DNA from: Mycobacteriales bacterium
Lineage (GTDB): Bacteria > Actinomycetota > Actinomycetes > BP-191
DNA length: 38,502 bases
Direction of reading: 5' to 3'
Assembly (NCBI GenBank): GCA_035714365.1
Contig: DASTMB010000015.1
Location: 1 to 38,502 of the forward strand
Notes under the pieces: generated by a model
Database searches by the model: none
Told to the model about the DNA's origin: nothing
The model's input: only the letters and a program-made list of their open reading frames with translations
Program-made: the position numbers and the translations under genes
Shown here: positions 1 to 7,071 of the stretch, one piece after another
How the letters are laid out: each line of letters starts with the position of its first letter
Position numbering within the stretch: position 1 is the stretch's first letter

Positions 1-2
1 CG

Positions 3-167
3 CCCGCCAAGGCCGCCACCGGCAACCAGGTCGTCGTGATCCCGGACCGCCCGAAGTTCCACGTCGAGACCTGCCGGTTCGTCCGCGACGTCCCGGGCAC
101 GCTCACGGTGACCAAGGCGACGGCCAAGCGCCAGGGTTACACGCCCTGCGGGGTGTGCAAGCCGTAG
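3..167 (+). CDS. C-terminal fragment of a protein with an Ada-like Cys motif (partial)
   Basis: This is the last 54 codons of a gene entering from the left edge, ending in TAG at 165-167. The visible part starts with an Ala/Lys-containing stretch. It then has a His-x3-Cys (HVETC) followed about 25 residues later by GYTPCGVCKP at the very C-terminus. The arrangement H-x3-C ... GY-x-PC-x2-C resembles the small zinc-binding module of Ada and of some nuclease-linked domains, so a structural zinc site is likely. The rest of the protein and its function are not visible. A strong palindromic terminator follows 13 bases after the stop. The reading frame is inferred from the motif and stop only. Confidence 0.6.
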   Translation, partial: PAKAATGNQVVVIPDRPKFHVETCRFVRDVPGTLTVTKATAKRQGYTPCGVCKP

Positions 168-180
168 CACCAGCCACACG

Positions 181-224
181 AAAGCCGGAGCCCTCCTCGT
201 GCGCACGAGGAGGGCTCCGGCTTT
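181..224. terminator. Perfect 44-bp palindrome, bidirectional terminator
   Basis: The left arm 181-202 and right arm 203-224 are exact reverse complements (22 bp each, no unpaired centre). The palindrome begins with AAA and ends with TTT, so each strand has a short U tract after the GC-rich stem. It lies between the converging ends of the gene ending at 167 and the reverse gene ending at 286, as expected for a shared intrinsic terminator. Confidence 0.85.
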
Positions 225-285
225 TCCGGGGGCCGCGGCCCCGGGGAAGGCCGCGGTGTACCGCGAGCGGGGTACTCGCGGGGTC

Positions 286-750
286 TCAGACCGCCAGCCG
301 GCGGAACGGGTCGCGCGGCGGCGGCGCCGGCATCGTGATGCACGAGCCGCCCATCGGGATGCCGCAGAGGCCGAGCACGGCCTGGAGCACGGTGGTCGTC
401 GTCTCGCCGGCCGCCACGCCGGAGGCGGTCACCATCGCCCGGTAGATCGTCGCGTAGTGGCGGACCGGGGTGTCGTAGCTCCAGTCCACCGAGCCGAGGT
501 GCACGGCGTTGCCGGGGGCGCCGCCGGGGCCGTCGAACGCCGCGCTCCACACCTGGATCCCGGCCGGGCCGGACGCGAACCGGCCGCCGGAGCGCACGTC
601 GCAGCGCGACGCCGCCTCCAGCAACGCCCGCGTCTCGCGCTCGGCGAGCACGAGCGCCGGGCGCACGTGGCTGGACAGCGCCGGGACCGCGACCGCGTTC
701 GGCGCGAGCGTCAGCCGGGGAGCGCCGACCGGGAGGGTGATGACCGACAT
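286..750 (-). CDS. Hypothetical protein, 154 aa
   Basis: The start is ATG at 750-748, preceded on the reverse strand by GGAG about 7 bases upstream. No signal peptide or membrane segment is apparent. I do not recognise a domain. The C-terminal part has two cysteines in CGIPMGGSC followed by a Pro-rich end, and the middle carries aromatic residues (WSYDTPVRHYATIYRAM). It lies downstream of ileS on the same strand with about 90 bases between them, so it could be co-transcribed with ileS, and it ends against the palindromic terminator. The coding call rests on the uninterrupted frame, the ribosome site and the terminator position. Confidence 0.6.
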   Translation of the reverse strand: MSVITLPVGAPRLTLAPNAVAVPALSSHVRPALVLAERETRALLEAASRCDVRSGGRFASGPAGIQVWSAAFDGPGGAPGNAVHLGSVDWSYDTPVRHYATIYRAMVTASGVAAGETTTTVLQAVLGLCGIPMGGSCITMPAPPPRDPFRRLAV

Positions 751-840
751 GGGTTCTCCGTCAGGGGGAGCCGTGGCGTGGCGTACGGAGGATTGATCGG
801 CATCCCGGGAGGACGGTCTTTACTCGGCCGGACGGGTGAA

Positions 841-3800
841 TCAGCGGCCCGCCTCCCGGAGCCACCAGGTGAGGCCCAGGTCGTCGTCGCGGTACGGCTT
901 CATGTCGGTCGGCGGCCCCGACCGCACGAACGTCACCGCCAGCACCTCGTCGGCCACCGTCGCGGCGTGCTCCTCCAGGGCGGCGGCCGTCTCGCCGTCG
1001 GCCTGCCACCACAGCTCGATCCGGTCGCTCACGTCGAGGCCGTCGGCCTTGCGCGACTCCTGCAACGCCCGCACCGCGTCGCGCGCGAGCCCGGCCCGGC
1101 GCAGCTCGTCGGTGATGGCGAGGTCGAGCGCGACCGTCGCGCCGCCCTCGCTCTGCACCGCCCAGCCCTGTAGCGGCGTCTCGGTCACGATCACGTGGTC
1201 GCCGGAGAGCTCGACGTCGCCGAGCCCCTCCACCGCCAGCGTCGTCGTCCCGCCGCCCGCCGTCTCGCGCGCGACGAGCGCATGGTCCGCGTCCGCGAGC
1301 GCCGCCGCGACGAGCGGCGTCTGCTTGCCGAACCGCTGGCCGAGCGCGCGGAAGTTCGGCTTCACCGACACCTCGCGCACGCCGCCGCCCTCGTCCAGCG
1401 TCCCGACGGAACGCACGTTGAGCTCCTCGGCGAGCTCCGCGCGTAGCTCCTCGCCGACGTCGTAGCCGTCCTGGTTGACGAGCGCCCGGGCGAGCGGCTG
1501 GCGGGTCTTCACGCCGCTCTCCGCGCGGGTGGCGCGGCCCAGCTCGACCAGCCGCCGCACCAGCGCCATCCGCCGGCCCAGGTCCTCGTCCACCGCGCCC
1601 GCGTCGGCGACCGGCCAGGACGCGAGGTGCACCGACTCCTCCGCGCCGTCCAGCCGGTCCCAGACCTCCTCGGCCAGGAACGGCACGAACGGCGCCAGCA
1701 GCCGGGTCAGCGTCAGCAGCGTCTCGTGCAGCGTCGCGAGCGCCGCCGGGTCGCCCTTCCAGAACCGCCGCCGCCCGCGGCGCACGTACCAGTTCGACAG
1801 GTCGTCGACGAACTGCGTGAGCCGCCGCCCGGCGCGCGTCGTGTCGAACGCCTCCAGGGCCGCCGTCACCTCGGTCACGGTGGCGTTCAGCTCCGACCGC
1901 AGCCACCGGTCCATCGCTGTCGGCTCGCCGGCGTCGCCGCCCGGCTCCCACCCGGCCGTCGACGCGTAGAGCGTGAAGAACGACACGGTGTTCCAGTAGG
2001 TGAGCAGGACCTTGCGCACGACCTCCTCGATCGCGGCGTCGCCGACGCGGCGGTTGGCCCACGGATTGCCGACGCAGAGCAGCAGCCAGCGCACCGGGTC
2101 GGCGCCGTAGCGCTCGAACACCTCGAACGGCTCGAGGATGTTGCCGAGGTGCTTGCTCATCTTCCGGCCGTCCCCGTCGACGATGTGCCCGAGGCAGAGC
2201 ACGGTCTCGTACGACGACCGGTCGAATACCAGCGTCCCGATCGCCATCAGCGTGTAGAACCAGCCGCGGGTCTGGTCGATCGCCTCGGCGATGAACTGCG
2301 CCGGGTACCGCTGCTCGAACGTCGCGCCGTTGACGTGCGGCGCCCCCCACTGCGCGAACGGCATCGACCCCGCGTCGTACCAGCAGTCGATGACCTCGGG
2401 CACCCGCCGCGCCTCGGCGCCGCACTCGCGGCACGGCACGGCGACCTCGTCGACGAACGGCCGGTGCGGGTCCAGCTCCGACAGGTCGCGGCCGGCCAGC
2501 TCGCCGAGCTCGCGGCGCGACCCGACGCAGGTGAGGTGCCCCTCGGCGCAGCGCCACACCGGCAGCGGCGTGCCCCAGTAGCGGGAGCGGGACAGCGACC
2601 AGTCGATGTTGTTGACCAGCCAGTCGCCGTACCGGCCGTCCCGGATCGACTCCGGGTGCCAGTCGGTGCGCGCGTTCTCGGACAGCAGCCGGTCCTTCAC
2701 GGCCGTGGTCCGGATGTACCAGGACGGCGTGGCGTACTGGATGAGCGGGGTGTCGCAGCGCCAGCAGTGGGGGTAGCTGTGCTCGTAGGTCTCGGCGCGC
2801 CACAGCAGGCCGCGGCGTTCCAGGTCGGCGGTCAGGTCGGCGTCGACCTCCTTGAAGAACCGCCCGCCGACGACCGGCACCGACGCCTCGAACTCGCCCT
2901 TCGCGGTGATCGGGTTGACGACCGGCAGGCCGTACGCGCGCCCGACCGCGAGGTCCTCCGCGCCGAACGCCGGCGCCGTGTGCACCAGCCCCGTCCCGTC
3001 CTCGGTCGTGACGTAGGTCGCCAGCGCGACGTAGTGCGCGTCCGGGATCTCCACCAGGTCGAACGGCCGCACGTAGCGCAGCCGCTCCAGGTCGCGGCCC
3101 GGGAAGCGGTCCAGCACCTCCGCGCCCGCGCCCAGCGCCCGCTCGACCAGCGCCTCCGCGACGACGAGGCGCTCGTCGCCGACCCGCGCCGTGACGTAGG
3201 TGACGTCCGGGTGGACGGCGACGGCGGTGTTCGACACGAGCGTCCACGGCGTCGTCGTCCAGACCAGCAGCGTCCGGTCGTCGTCCACCAGCGGGAAGCG
3301 CACGTAGACGCTCGGGTCGGCGACGACCGCGTACCCCTGGGCGACCTCGTGGTCGGACAGCGTCGTGCCGCAGCGCGGGCAGTACGGCGCCACCCGGTGG
3401 TCCTCGACCAGCAGCCCCTTGTCGAAGATCCGCTGCAACGACCACCACACGGCGTCGATGTACTCGGCGTCCATCGTGCGGTAGGCGTTGACCTGGTCGA
3501 CCCAGTACCCCATCCGCCGCGACAGCTCCTGGTGCTCGTGCACGTGGCGCAGCACCGACTCGCGGCAGCGGGCGTTGAACTCCTCGATGCCGTAACGCTC
3601 GATCTCCTGCTTGCCGGAGAAGCCGAGCTCCTTCTCCACGGCCAGCTCGACCGGCAGCCCGTGGCAGTCCCAGCCGGCCCGGCGGGGGACGTGGTGGCCG
3701 GTCATCGTGCGGTACCGGCAGAACACGTCCTTGAACACCCGCGGCACCGCGTGGTGCACGCCCGGCTTGCCGTTGGCGGTCGGCGGCCCGTCGTAGAACG

Positions 3801-3927
3801 TCCACAGCGGGCCGTCCTTGGTCTGCGCCAGCGACCGGCCGAACACGTCCGCGGCCTCCCAGCGCTCCAGCACGCGGCGTTCGAGCGCGGGCAGGTCGAG
3901 CTGGGCGGGGGCGGGCTGGAACGTCAT
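841..3927 (-). CDS. ileS: Isoleucyl-tRNA synthetase
   Basis: IleRS charges tRNA-Ile with isoleucine in the cytoplasm. The 1028-residue length is normal for the family. The N-terminal catalytic signature is PTANGKPGVHHAVPR, so residues 56-59 read GVHH where class I synthetases normally have HxGH. AGWDCHGLPVE follows. The second signature is GRKMSKHLGN, with K589-MSK, ahead of an anticodon-binding C-terminal half. The sequence resembles the eukaryote-like IleRS2 class, which is intrinsically mupirocin-resistant; the swapped GxHH form of the motif has been linked to much higher resistance within that class. The start is ATG 3927 with GGAGAGG at 3941-3935, 7 bases upstream. The preceding 250 bases form an Ile-specific T-box leader, so expression should rise when tRNA-Ile is uncharged. 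Confidence 0.97.
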   Translation of the reverse strand: MTFQPAPAQLDLPALERRVLERWEAADVFGRSLAQTKDGPLWTFYDGPPTANGKPGVHHAVPRVFKDVFCRYRTMTGHHVPRRAGWDCHGLPVELAVEKELGFSGKQEIERYGIEEFNARCRESVLRHVHEHQELSRRMGYWVDQVNAYRTMDAEYIDAVWWSLQRIFDKGLLVEDHRVAPYCPRCGTTLSDHEVAQGYAVVADPSVYVRFPLVDDDRTLLVWTTTPWTLVSNTAVAVHPDVTYVTARVGDERLVVAEALVERALGAGAEVLDRFPGRDLERLRYVRPFDLVEIPDAHYVALATYVTTEDGTGLVHTAPAFGAEDLAVGRAYGLPVVNPITAKGEFEASVPVVGGRFFKEVDADLTADLERRGLLWRAETYEHSYPHCWRCDTPLIQYATPSWYIRTTAVKDRLLSENARTDWHPESIRDGRYGDWLVNNIDWSLSRSRYWGTPLPVWRCAEGHLTCVGSRRELGELAGRDLSELDPHRPFVDEVAVPCRECGAEARRVPEVIDCWYDAGSMPFAQWGAPHVNGATFEQRYPAQFIAEAIDQTRGWFYTLMAIGTLVFDRSSYETVLCLGHIVDGDGRKMSKHLGNILEPFEVFERYGADPVRWLLLCVGNPWANRRVGDAAIEEVVRKVLLTYWNTVSFFTLYASTAGWEPGGDAGEPTAMDRWLRSELNATVTEVTAALEAFDTTRAGRRLTQFVDDLSNWYVRRGRRRFWKGDPAALATLHETLLTLTRLLAPFVPFLAEEVWDRLDGAEESVHLASWPVADAGAVDEDLGRRMALVRRLVELGRATRAESGVKTRQPLARALVNQDGYDVGEELRAELAEELNVRSVGTLDEGGGVREVSVKPNFRALGQRFGKQTPLVAAALADADHALVARETAGGGTTTLAVEGLGDVELSGDHVIVTETPLQGWAVQSEGGATVALDLAITDELRRAGLARDAVRALQESRKADGLDVSDRIELWWQADGETAAALEEHAATVADEVLAVTFVRSGPPTDMKPYRDDDLGLTWWLREAGR

Positions 3928-4170
3928 GGCGGTACCTCTCCGTCGCGTCGGCCGGAGGGACCCTTGCGGGCGGTACCACCCTCCTTGCCGCGCCCGGGGG
4001 CGCGACCGCTCTTGCCGTGCCGTTCGCGGGGTCTACTGGGCCGCCTCGGGAGGCGCCGTTCTTCCCGCCGCTCGGGGGTGATCTTCGCGCCGCGCTCGCC
4101 CCCGGGCTCGCACCGTCCCCGGGTCGCTCCTGGCTGCGTCCGGCGGTACTCGTCCCCGTCGTCGCGCTTG
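3928..4170 (-). promoter_or_regulatory. Isoleucine T-box riboswitch leader, translational type
   Basis: Reading the reverse strand, the distal Stem I elements AGCGA and GGTGCGAG flank a CCGGG/CCCGG helix. The specifier loop has GAAG-ATC-ACC, with the ATC (isoleucine) codon at 4082-4080. AGTAGA...GAAC follows. The T-box core GGTGGTACCGC is at 3980-3970. The antisequestrator can be drawn exactly: GGAGGG (3984-3979) pairs with CCCTCC (3959-3954), around the TGGT bulge and a small CCC-GCAA-GGG hairpin with a GNRA loop. The same CCCTCC can instead pair with the ileS ribosome site GGAGAGG (3941-3935). No U-tract terminator is present, so control should be at translation. The 5' boundary is approximate. 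Confidence 0.93.
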
Positions 4171-4172
4171 CG

Positions 4173-4178
4173 AGGATA
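4173..4178 (-). promoter_or_regulatory. Candidate -10 element for the ileS T-box transcript
   Basis: TATCCT on the reverse strand (4178-4173) lies just upstream of the first recognisable Stem I sequence, giving a start site near 4166. The same hexamer is used in the better promoter at 5183-5188. I see no good -35 at 17-18 bases, so the call is tentative. The site overlaps the 5' region of the divergent HAD gene. Confidence 0.35.
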
Positions 4179-4184
4179 TAGGCC

Positions 4185-4847
4185 GTGACGCGCGCCGTGC
4201 TGTGGGATTTCGACGGCACCCTCGCCACCCGCCCCGGCGGCTGGTCGCGGTGCCTGGTGGAGGCGCTCGCCGGCGTCGGTGGCGCCTGCGCGGCCGAGGC
4301 GGTGCGGCCGGGGCTGCGCGACGGCTTCCCGTGGCACACGCCCGATGTCGGGCACCGCCACGACGCGGACGGCTGGTGGGCGGCGCTCGCGCCGCTGCTG
4401 GCGCGCGCCTATGCCGGGGCGGGCGTCCCACGCGAGGCCGCCGGCGCCGCGGTGGCGGCGTTCCGCGCCGTCTACACCGACCCGGCCGCCTGGACCGTCT
4501 ACGCCGACGTGGCGCCCGCCCTGGCGCTGCTGGGGGAGTACCGGCACGTGATCGTCAGCAACCACGTGCCCGAGCTGCCGGCGCTCGTGGCGGCGCTGCG
4601 GCTGCCGGTCGACGCGGTCGTCACCTCCGCGGCCGTCGGCTGGGAGAAGCCGCACCCGCGCCTGTACGCGGCCGCCCTCGACGCAGCCGGGCACCCGGAC
4701 GAGGTGTGGATGGTCGGCGACAACCCCGTCGCCGACGTCGCCGGCGCCGAGGCGCTCGGCATCCCCGCGATCCTCGTCCGCACCGCCGGCGAGGCGCAGC
4801 GGCGTTGCGAGGGGCTGGTCGAGGCGGCCCGGCTCATCCTCGCCTGA
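4185..4847 (+). CDS. HAD-superfamily hydrolase, phosphoglycolate-phosphatase-like
   Basis: A 220-residue haloacid-dehalogenase fold phosphatase. Motif I is DFDGT with D8 and D10 as nucleophile and acid/base. Motif II is the Ser of VIVSNH. The motif III Lys is in GWEKPHP, and motif IV is GDNPVADVAGA. A helical cap lies between motifs I and II. The substrate cannot be predicted; small phosphate esters are usual for the group. The GTG start at 4185 is preceded by GAGG about 9 bases upstream and runs divergently from the ileS T-box leader. The 3' end overlaps the convergent DUF167 gene by 14 bases. An alternative upstream start is unlikely because the T-box promoter region lies there. Confidence 0.85.
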   Translation: MTRAVLWDFDGTLATRPGGWSRCLVEALAGVGGACAAEAVRPGLRDGFPWHTPDVGHRHDADGWWAALAPLLARAYAGAGVPREAAGAAVAAFRAVYTDPAAWTVYADVAPALALLGEYRHVIVSNHVPELPALVAALRLPVDAVVTSAAVGWEKPHPRLYAAALDAAGHPDEVWMVGDNPVADVAGAEALGIPAILVRTAGEAQRRCEGLVEAARLILA

Positions 4848-5112
4848 GCGCGGCGGCGCGTTCGGCCAGGGCGTCCGCGTCGCCCGCGACCGCCAGGACC
4901 TTGTCGCGGCTCGTCGCGCCGGTCACCAGCGTCACGTCCGCCCGCCGCACGCCCAGCGCCTCGGCCACCGCCCGCAACGCCGCCTCCGTCGCCGCGCCGT
5001 CCACCGCGCGGGCGCTCACGCGGACCACGAGCGCCGCGCCGTACGCGCCGCCGACCGCCGTCCGCGGCGACCCCGGCCGCACCCGGATCGCCAGCCGGAA
5101 CCCCTCGCCCAC
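4834..5112 (-). CDS. DUF167 (YggU-family) protein
   Basis: A 92-residue small protein with the DUF167 signature: an N-terminal RLAIRVRPGSPRTAV strand-turn, then LVVRVSARAVDGAATEAALRAVAEALGV, then a C-terminal TSRDKVLAVAGD. The family has a compact alpha/beta fold, and its biochemical role is not established. The start is GTG 5112; a nearby ATG at 5120 is out of frame. A GAGG lies about 9 bases upstream on the reverse strand. The gene converges on the HAD hydrolase with a 14-base overlap of the coding ends. Confidence 0.8.
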   Translation of the reverse strand: MGEGFRLAIRVRPGSPRTAVGGAYGAALVVRVSARAVDGAATEAALRAVAEALGVRRADVTLVTGATSRDKVLAVAGDADALAERAAALRRG

Positions 5113-5159
5113 CCCCGCATCCTCGCGCGGGAATCCCGCCGTACGTCCCGCGCGCCGAA

Positions 5160-5188
5160 TTGATCACGGTCCGGGGGCGGCTTATCCT
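5160..5188 (+). promoter_or_regulatory. Sigma70-type promoter for the DksA-like gene
   Basis: TTGATC at 5160-5165 and TATCCT at 5183-5188 are separated by exactly 17 bases, giving a start near 5195 and a leader of about 87 bases before the ATG at 5282. This is one of the best housekeeping-type promoters visible in the window. Two DnaA-box sequences lie directly downstream of it. Confidence 0.65.
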
Positions 5189-5210
5189 GCGGCAACTCGT
5201 TCGACCGGGT

Positions 5211-5251
5211 TGTGGATAACTCGGCGCAGCACGCACGAAAACTGTGGACAA
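5211..5251 (-). promoter_or_regulatory. Pair of DnaA-box sequences
   Basis: TGTGGATAA at 5211-5219 is the reverse complement of the consensus DnaA box TTATCCACA. TGTGGACAA at 5243-5251 is the reverse complement of TTGTCCACA, the variant favoured in G+C-rich actinobacteria. They have the same orientation with starts 32 bp apart, about three helical turns. Both lie between the predicted transcription start and the ATG of the DksA-like gene, a position suited to repression or to DnaA titration. Function is inferred from sequence only. Confidence 0.55.
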
Positions 5252-5281
5252 CCGGGCCTCACCGCCGGGACGGGAGCAGCG

Positions 5282-6562
5282 ATGAGCAGCGGACGCGTCC
5301 CCTCGACGTACGCCACCGACGGCCCCGGCCGCGCCGGGAAGGGGCGGCTGTCGAAGATCTTCGGCCGCCGCACCGGTGCCGGTGGCGCCGCGCCGGCGCC
5401 GGAGCCGTCCTCGGTGAAGGTACGGCCCGCTCCGGCCCAGGAGGTTCCGACGCCTGCCAAGAAGCCCGCGCCCGCCGCGGCCACGAAGCCCGCGCCGGCC
5501 AAGGCCGCCGCCAAGCCCGCCAAGAACGCCGCCCCGGCCGGGAAGCCGGCCAGGACGGTCACGCCCGCCGCCAAGCCCGCGCGGGCCACCAAGCCGGTCG
5601 CCACCGCCGCCGCGAAGCCGGCCAAGGCCGCCGCCAAGCCGGCCAAGCCCGCGAAGCCGGTCGTCAAGGCACCCGCGAAGAAGGCCGCGCCGCCGGTCAA
5701 GGCCGCCGCGGCGAAGCCCGCGAAGGCCGCCACGGCGCCCGCGAAGGCCCAGGCCAAGGCCGCGAAGGCCCCGGCCAAGGCGCCCGCGAAGCCGGCCAAG
5801 GCCGCGAAGCCCGCCCCGGCGAAGCCCGCCGCCAAGCCCGCCAAGGCGGCGACCAAGGCGGCCGCGCCGGCGAAGGCCGCGAAGCCGGCGCCGGCCAAGC
5901 CCGCCGCCAAGCCGGCGACGAAGGCCGCCGCCAAGGCACCGGCCAAGCCCGCCGCGAAGGCACCGGCCACGGCGCCCGCCAAGCCCGCCGCGACGGCGCC
6001 CGCCAAGGCGGCGGCCACGAAGCCGGCCACGAAGCCGGCCGCTCCCGCGAAGCCCGCCAAGGCGGCGAAGCCGGCCCCCGCCGCGGCGCCCGCCCCGGCC
6101 AAGGCGGCCCCCGCCAAGGCCGCCCCGGCGAAGGCCGCCGCGCCCGCCAAGGCCGCCCCCGCCAAGGCGGCGCCGGTGCCCACCCAGCCGGCCGAGAAGT
6201 GGTCGAGGTCCGAGCTCAACTCCGTCCGCAAGGAGCTGGAGTCCCAGCGCGACGAGCTGCGCCGCGAGATCGACGAGGCCGAGACGGCGTGGGCGAAGAT
6301 CCAGGCCGAGGGCGGCGGCGAGGGCGCCGGCGACGACCAGGCCGACGCGGGGACGAAGACGTTCGAACGCGAGCACGAGATGTCGCTGGCCAACAACAGC
6401 CGCGACCTGCTCGCCCAGGTCGAGCGCGCCCTCGAACGCGTCGCCAACGGCACCTACGGCGCCTGCGAGTCCTGCGGCAACCCGATCGGCAAGGCGCGGC
6501 TCATGGCCCGCCCGGCCGCGACGCTGTGCGTGACGTGCAAGCAGCGCGAGGAACGCCGCTGA
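5282..6562 (+). CDS. TraR/DksA-family zinc-finger protein with long Ala/Lys/Pro-rich N-terminal region
   Basis: The product is 426 residues. Residues 1-40 include a basic GRLSKIFGRR segment. Residues of about 55-300 are almost entirely Ala, Lys and Pro in degenerate KPAAKA/KAAPAK units, like the tails of histone-like proteins. From about residue 305 (WSRSELNSVRKELESQRDELR) comes a predicted coiled coil. The C-terminus is a DksA/TraR C4 finger with C395, C398, C416 and C419. I see no DxxDxA tip motif of classical DksA, so a ppGpp-DksA-like action on RNA polymerase is uncertain; DNA binding through the tail is plausible. The start ATG 5282 has GGGAG 6 bases upstream. Much longer open frames run through the repeat region but are composition artefacts. 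lspA overlaps its stop. Confidence 0.85.
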   Translation: MSSGRVPSTYATDGPGRAGKGRLSKIFGRRTGAGGAAPAPEPSSVKVRPAPAQEVPTPAKKPAPAAATKPAPAKAAAKPAKNAAPAGKPARTVTPAAKPARATKPVATAAAKPAKAAAKPAKPAKPVVKAPAKKAAPPVKAAAAKPAKAATAPAKAQAKAAKAPAKAPAKPAKAAKPAPAKPAAKPAKAATKAAAPAKAAKPAPAKPAAKPATKAAAKAPAKPAAKAPATAPAKPAATAPAKAAATKPATKPAAPAKPAKAAKPAPAAAPAPAKAAPAKAAPAKAAAPAKAAPAKAAPVPTQPAEKWSRSELNSVRKELESQRDELRREIDEAETAWAKIQAEGGGEGAGDDQADAGTKTFEREHEMSLANNSRDLLAQVERALERVANGTYGACESCGNPIGKARLMARPAATLCVTCKQREERR

Positions 6563-7071
6563 CGAGCGCCGTCCCGCGCCGCCCGCTCGCGTTCCTCGCG
6601 GCGACCGCGACGGCGGTCCTCGCCGCCGACGTCGCCACCAAGGCGTGGGCGGTCGCGCGCCTTCCCGGCCGCGAGGTCGGGCTGCTCGGCGGCCACGTCG
6701 TGCTGCACGTGCAGCGCAACCCGGGCGCGGCGTTCAGCCTGGCGGGCGGCGCGACGGTGCTGTTCACGCTGCTCGCCATCGGCGTCGTCGTCGTCATCGT
6801 CCGGGCCGCGCGCCGCCTGGCCAGCACCGCCTGGGGCGTGACGCTCGGCCTGCTGCTCGCCGGCGCGACCGGCAACCTGGTCGACCGGATGCTCCGCGAC
6901 CCGGGGCCGTTCCGCGGGCACGTCGTCGACTTCGTCGACCTCCAGTGGAACGGCCGTTCCGTCTGGCCGGTCTTCAACGTCGCCGACATGGCGATCGTCA
7001 CCGGCGGCCTGCTGGCGCTGCTGCTGACGTGGCGCGGGATCCCGCTCAAGCCGGGCGATACTGAACCGTGA
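6559..7071 (+). CDS. lspA: Lipoprotein signal peptidase (signal peptidase II)
   Basis: The product is a 170-residue integral membrane aspartyl peptidase that cleaves prolipoproteins at the lipidated cysteine. Four membrane segments are visible. The family motifs are [17 protein letters not shown] with catalytic D109, and FNVADMAI with catalytic D143. There is no ATG, GTG or TTG at a sensible position. The best start is CTG 6559, which overlaps the stop of the DksA-like gene as CTGA and has GAGGAA at 6548-6553, 5 bases upstream. The alternative is GTG 6535, without a ribosome site. It overlaps the next gene as GTGA. Several lipoproteins encoded in this window would be its substrates. Confidence 0.92.
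   Translation: MTSAVPRRPLAFLAATATAVLAADVATKAWAVARLPGREVGLLGGHVVLHVQRNPGAAFSLAGGATVLFTLLAIGVVVVIVRAARRLASTAWGVTLGLLLAGATGNLVDRMLRDPGPFRGHVVDFVDLQWNGRSVWPVFNVADMAIVTGGLLALLLTWRGIPLKPGDTEP

Noticed and set aside
5430-6190. Dense short repeats that could be taken for a tandem-repeat array or CRISPR-like region
   Set aside because: The repeats are degenerate, in phase with codons and encode the Ala/Lys/Pro tail of the DksA-like protein. There are no constant repeats with unique spacers.
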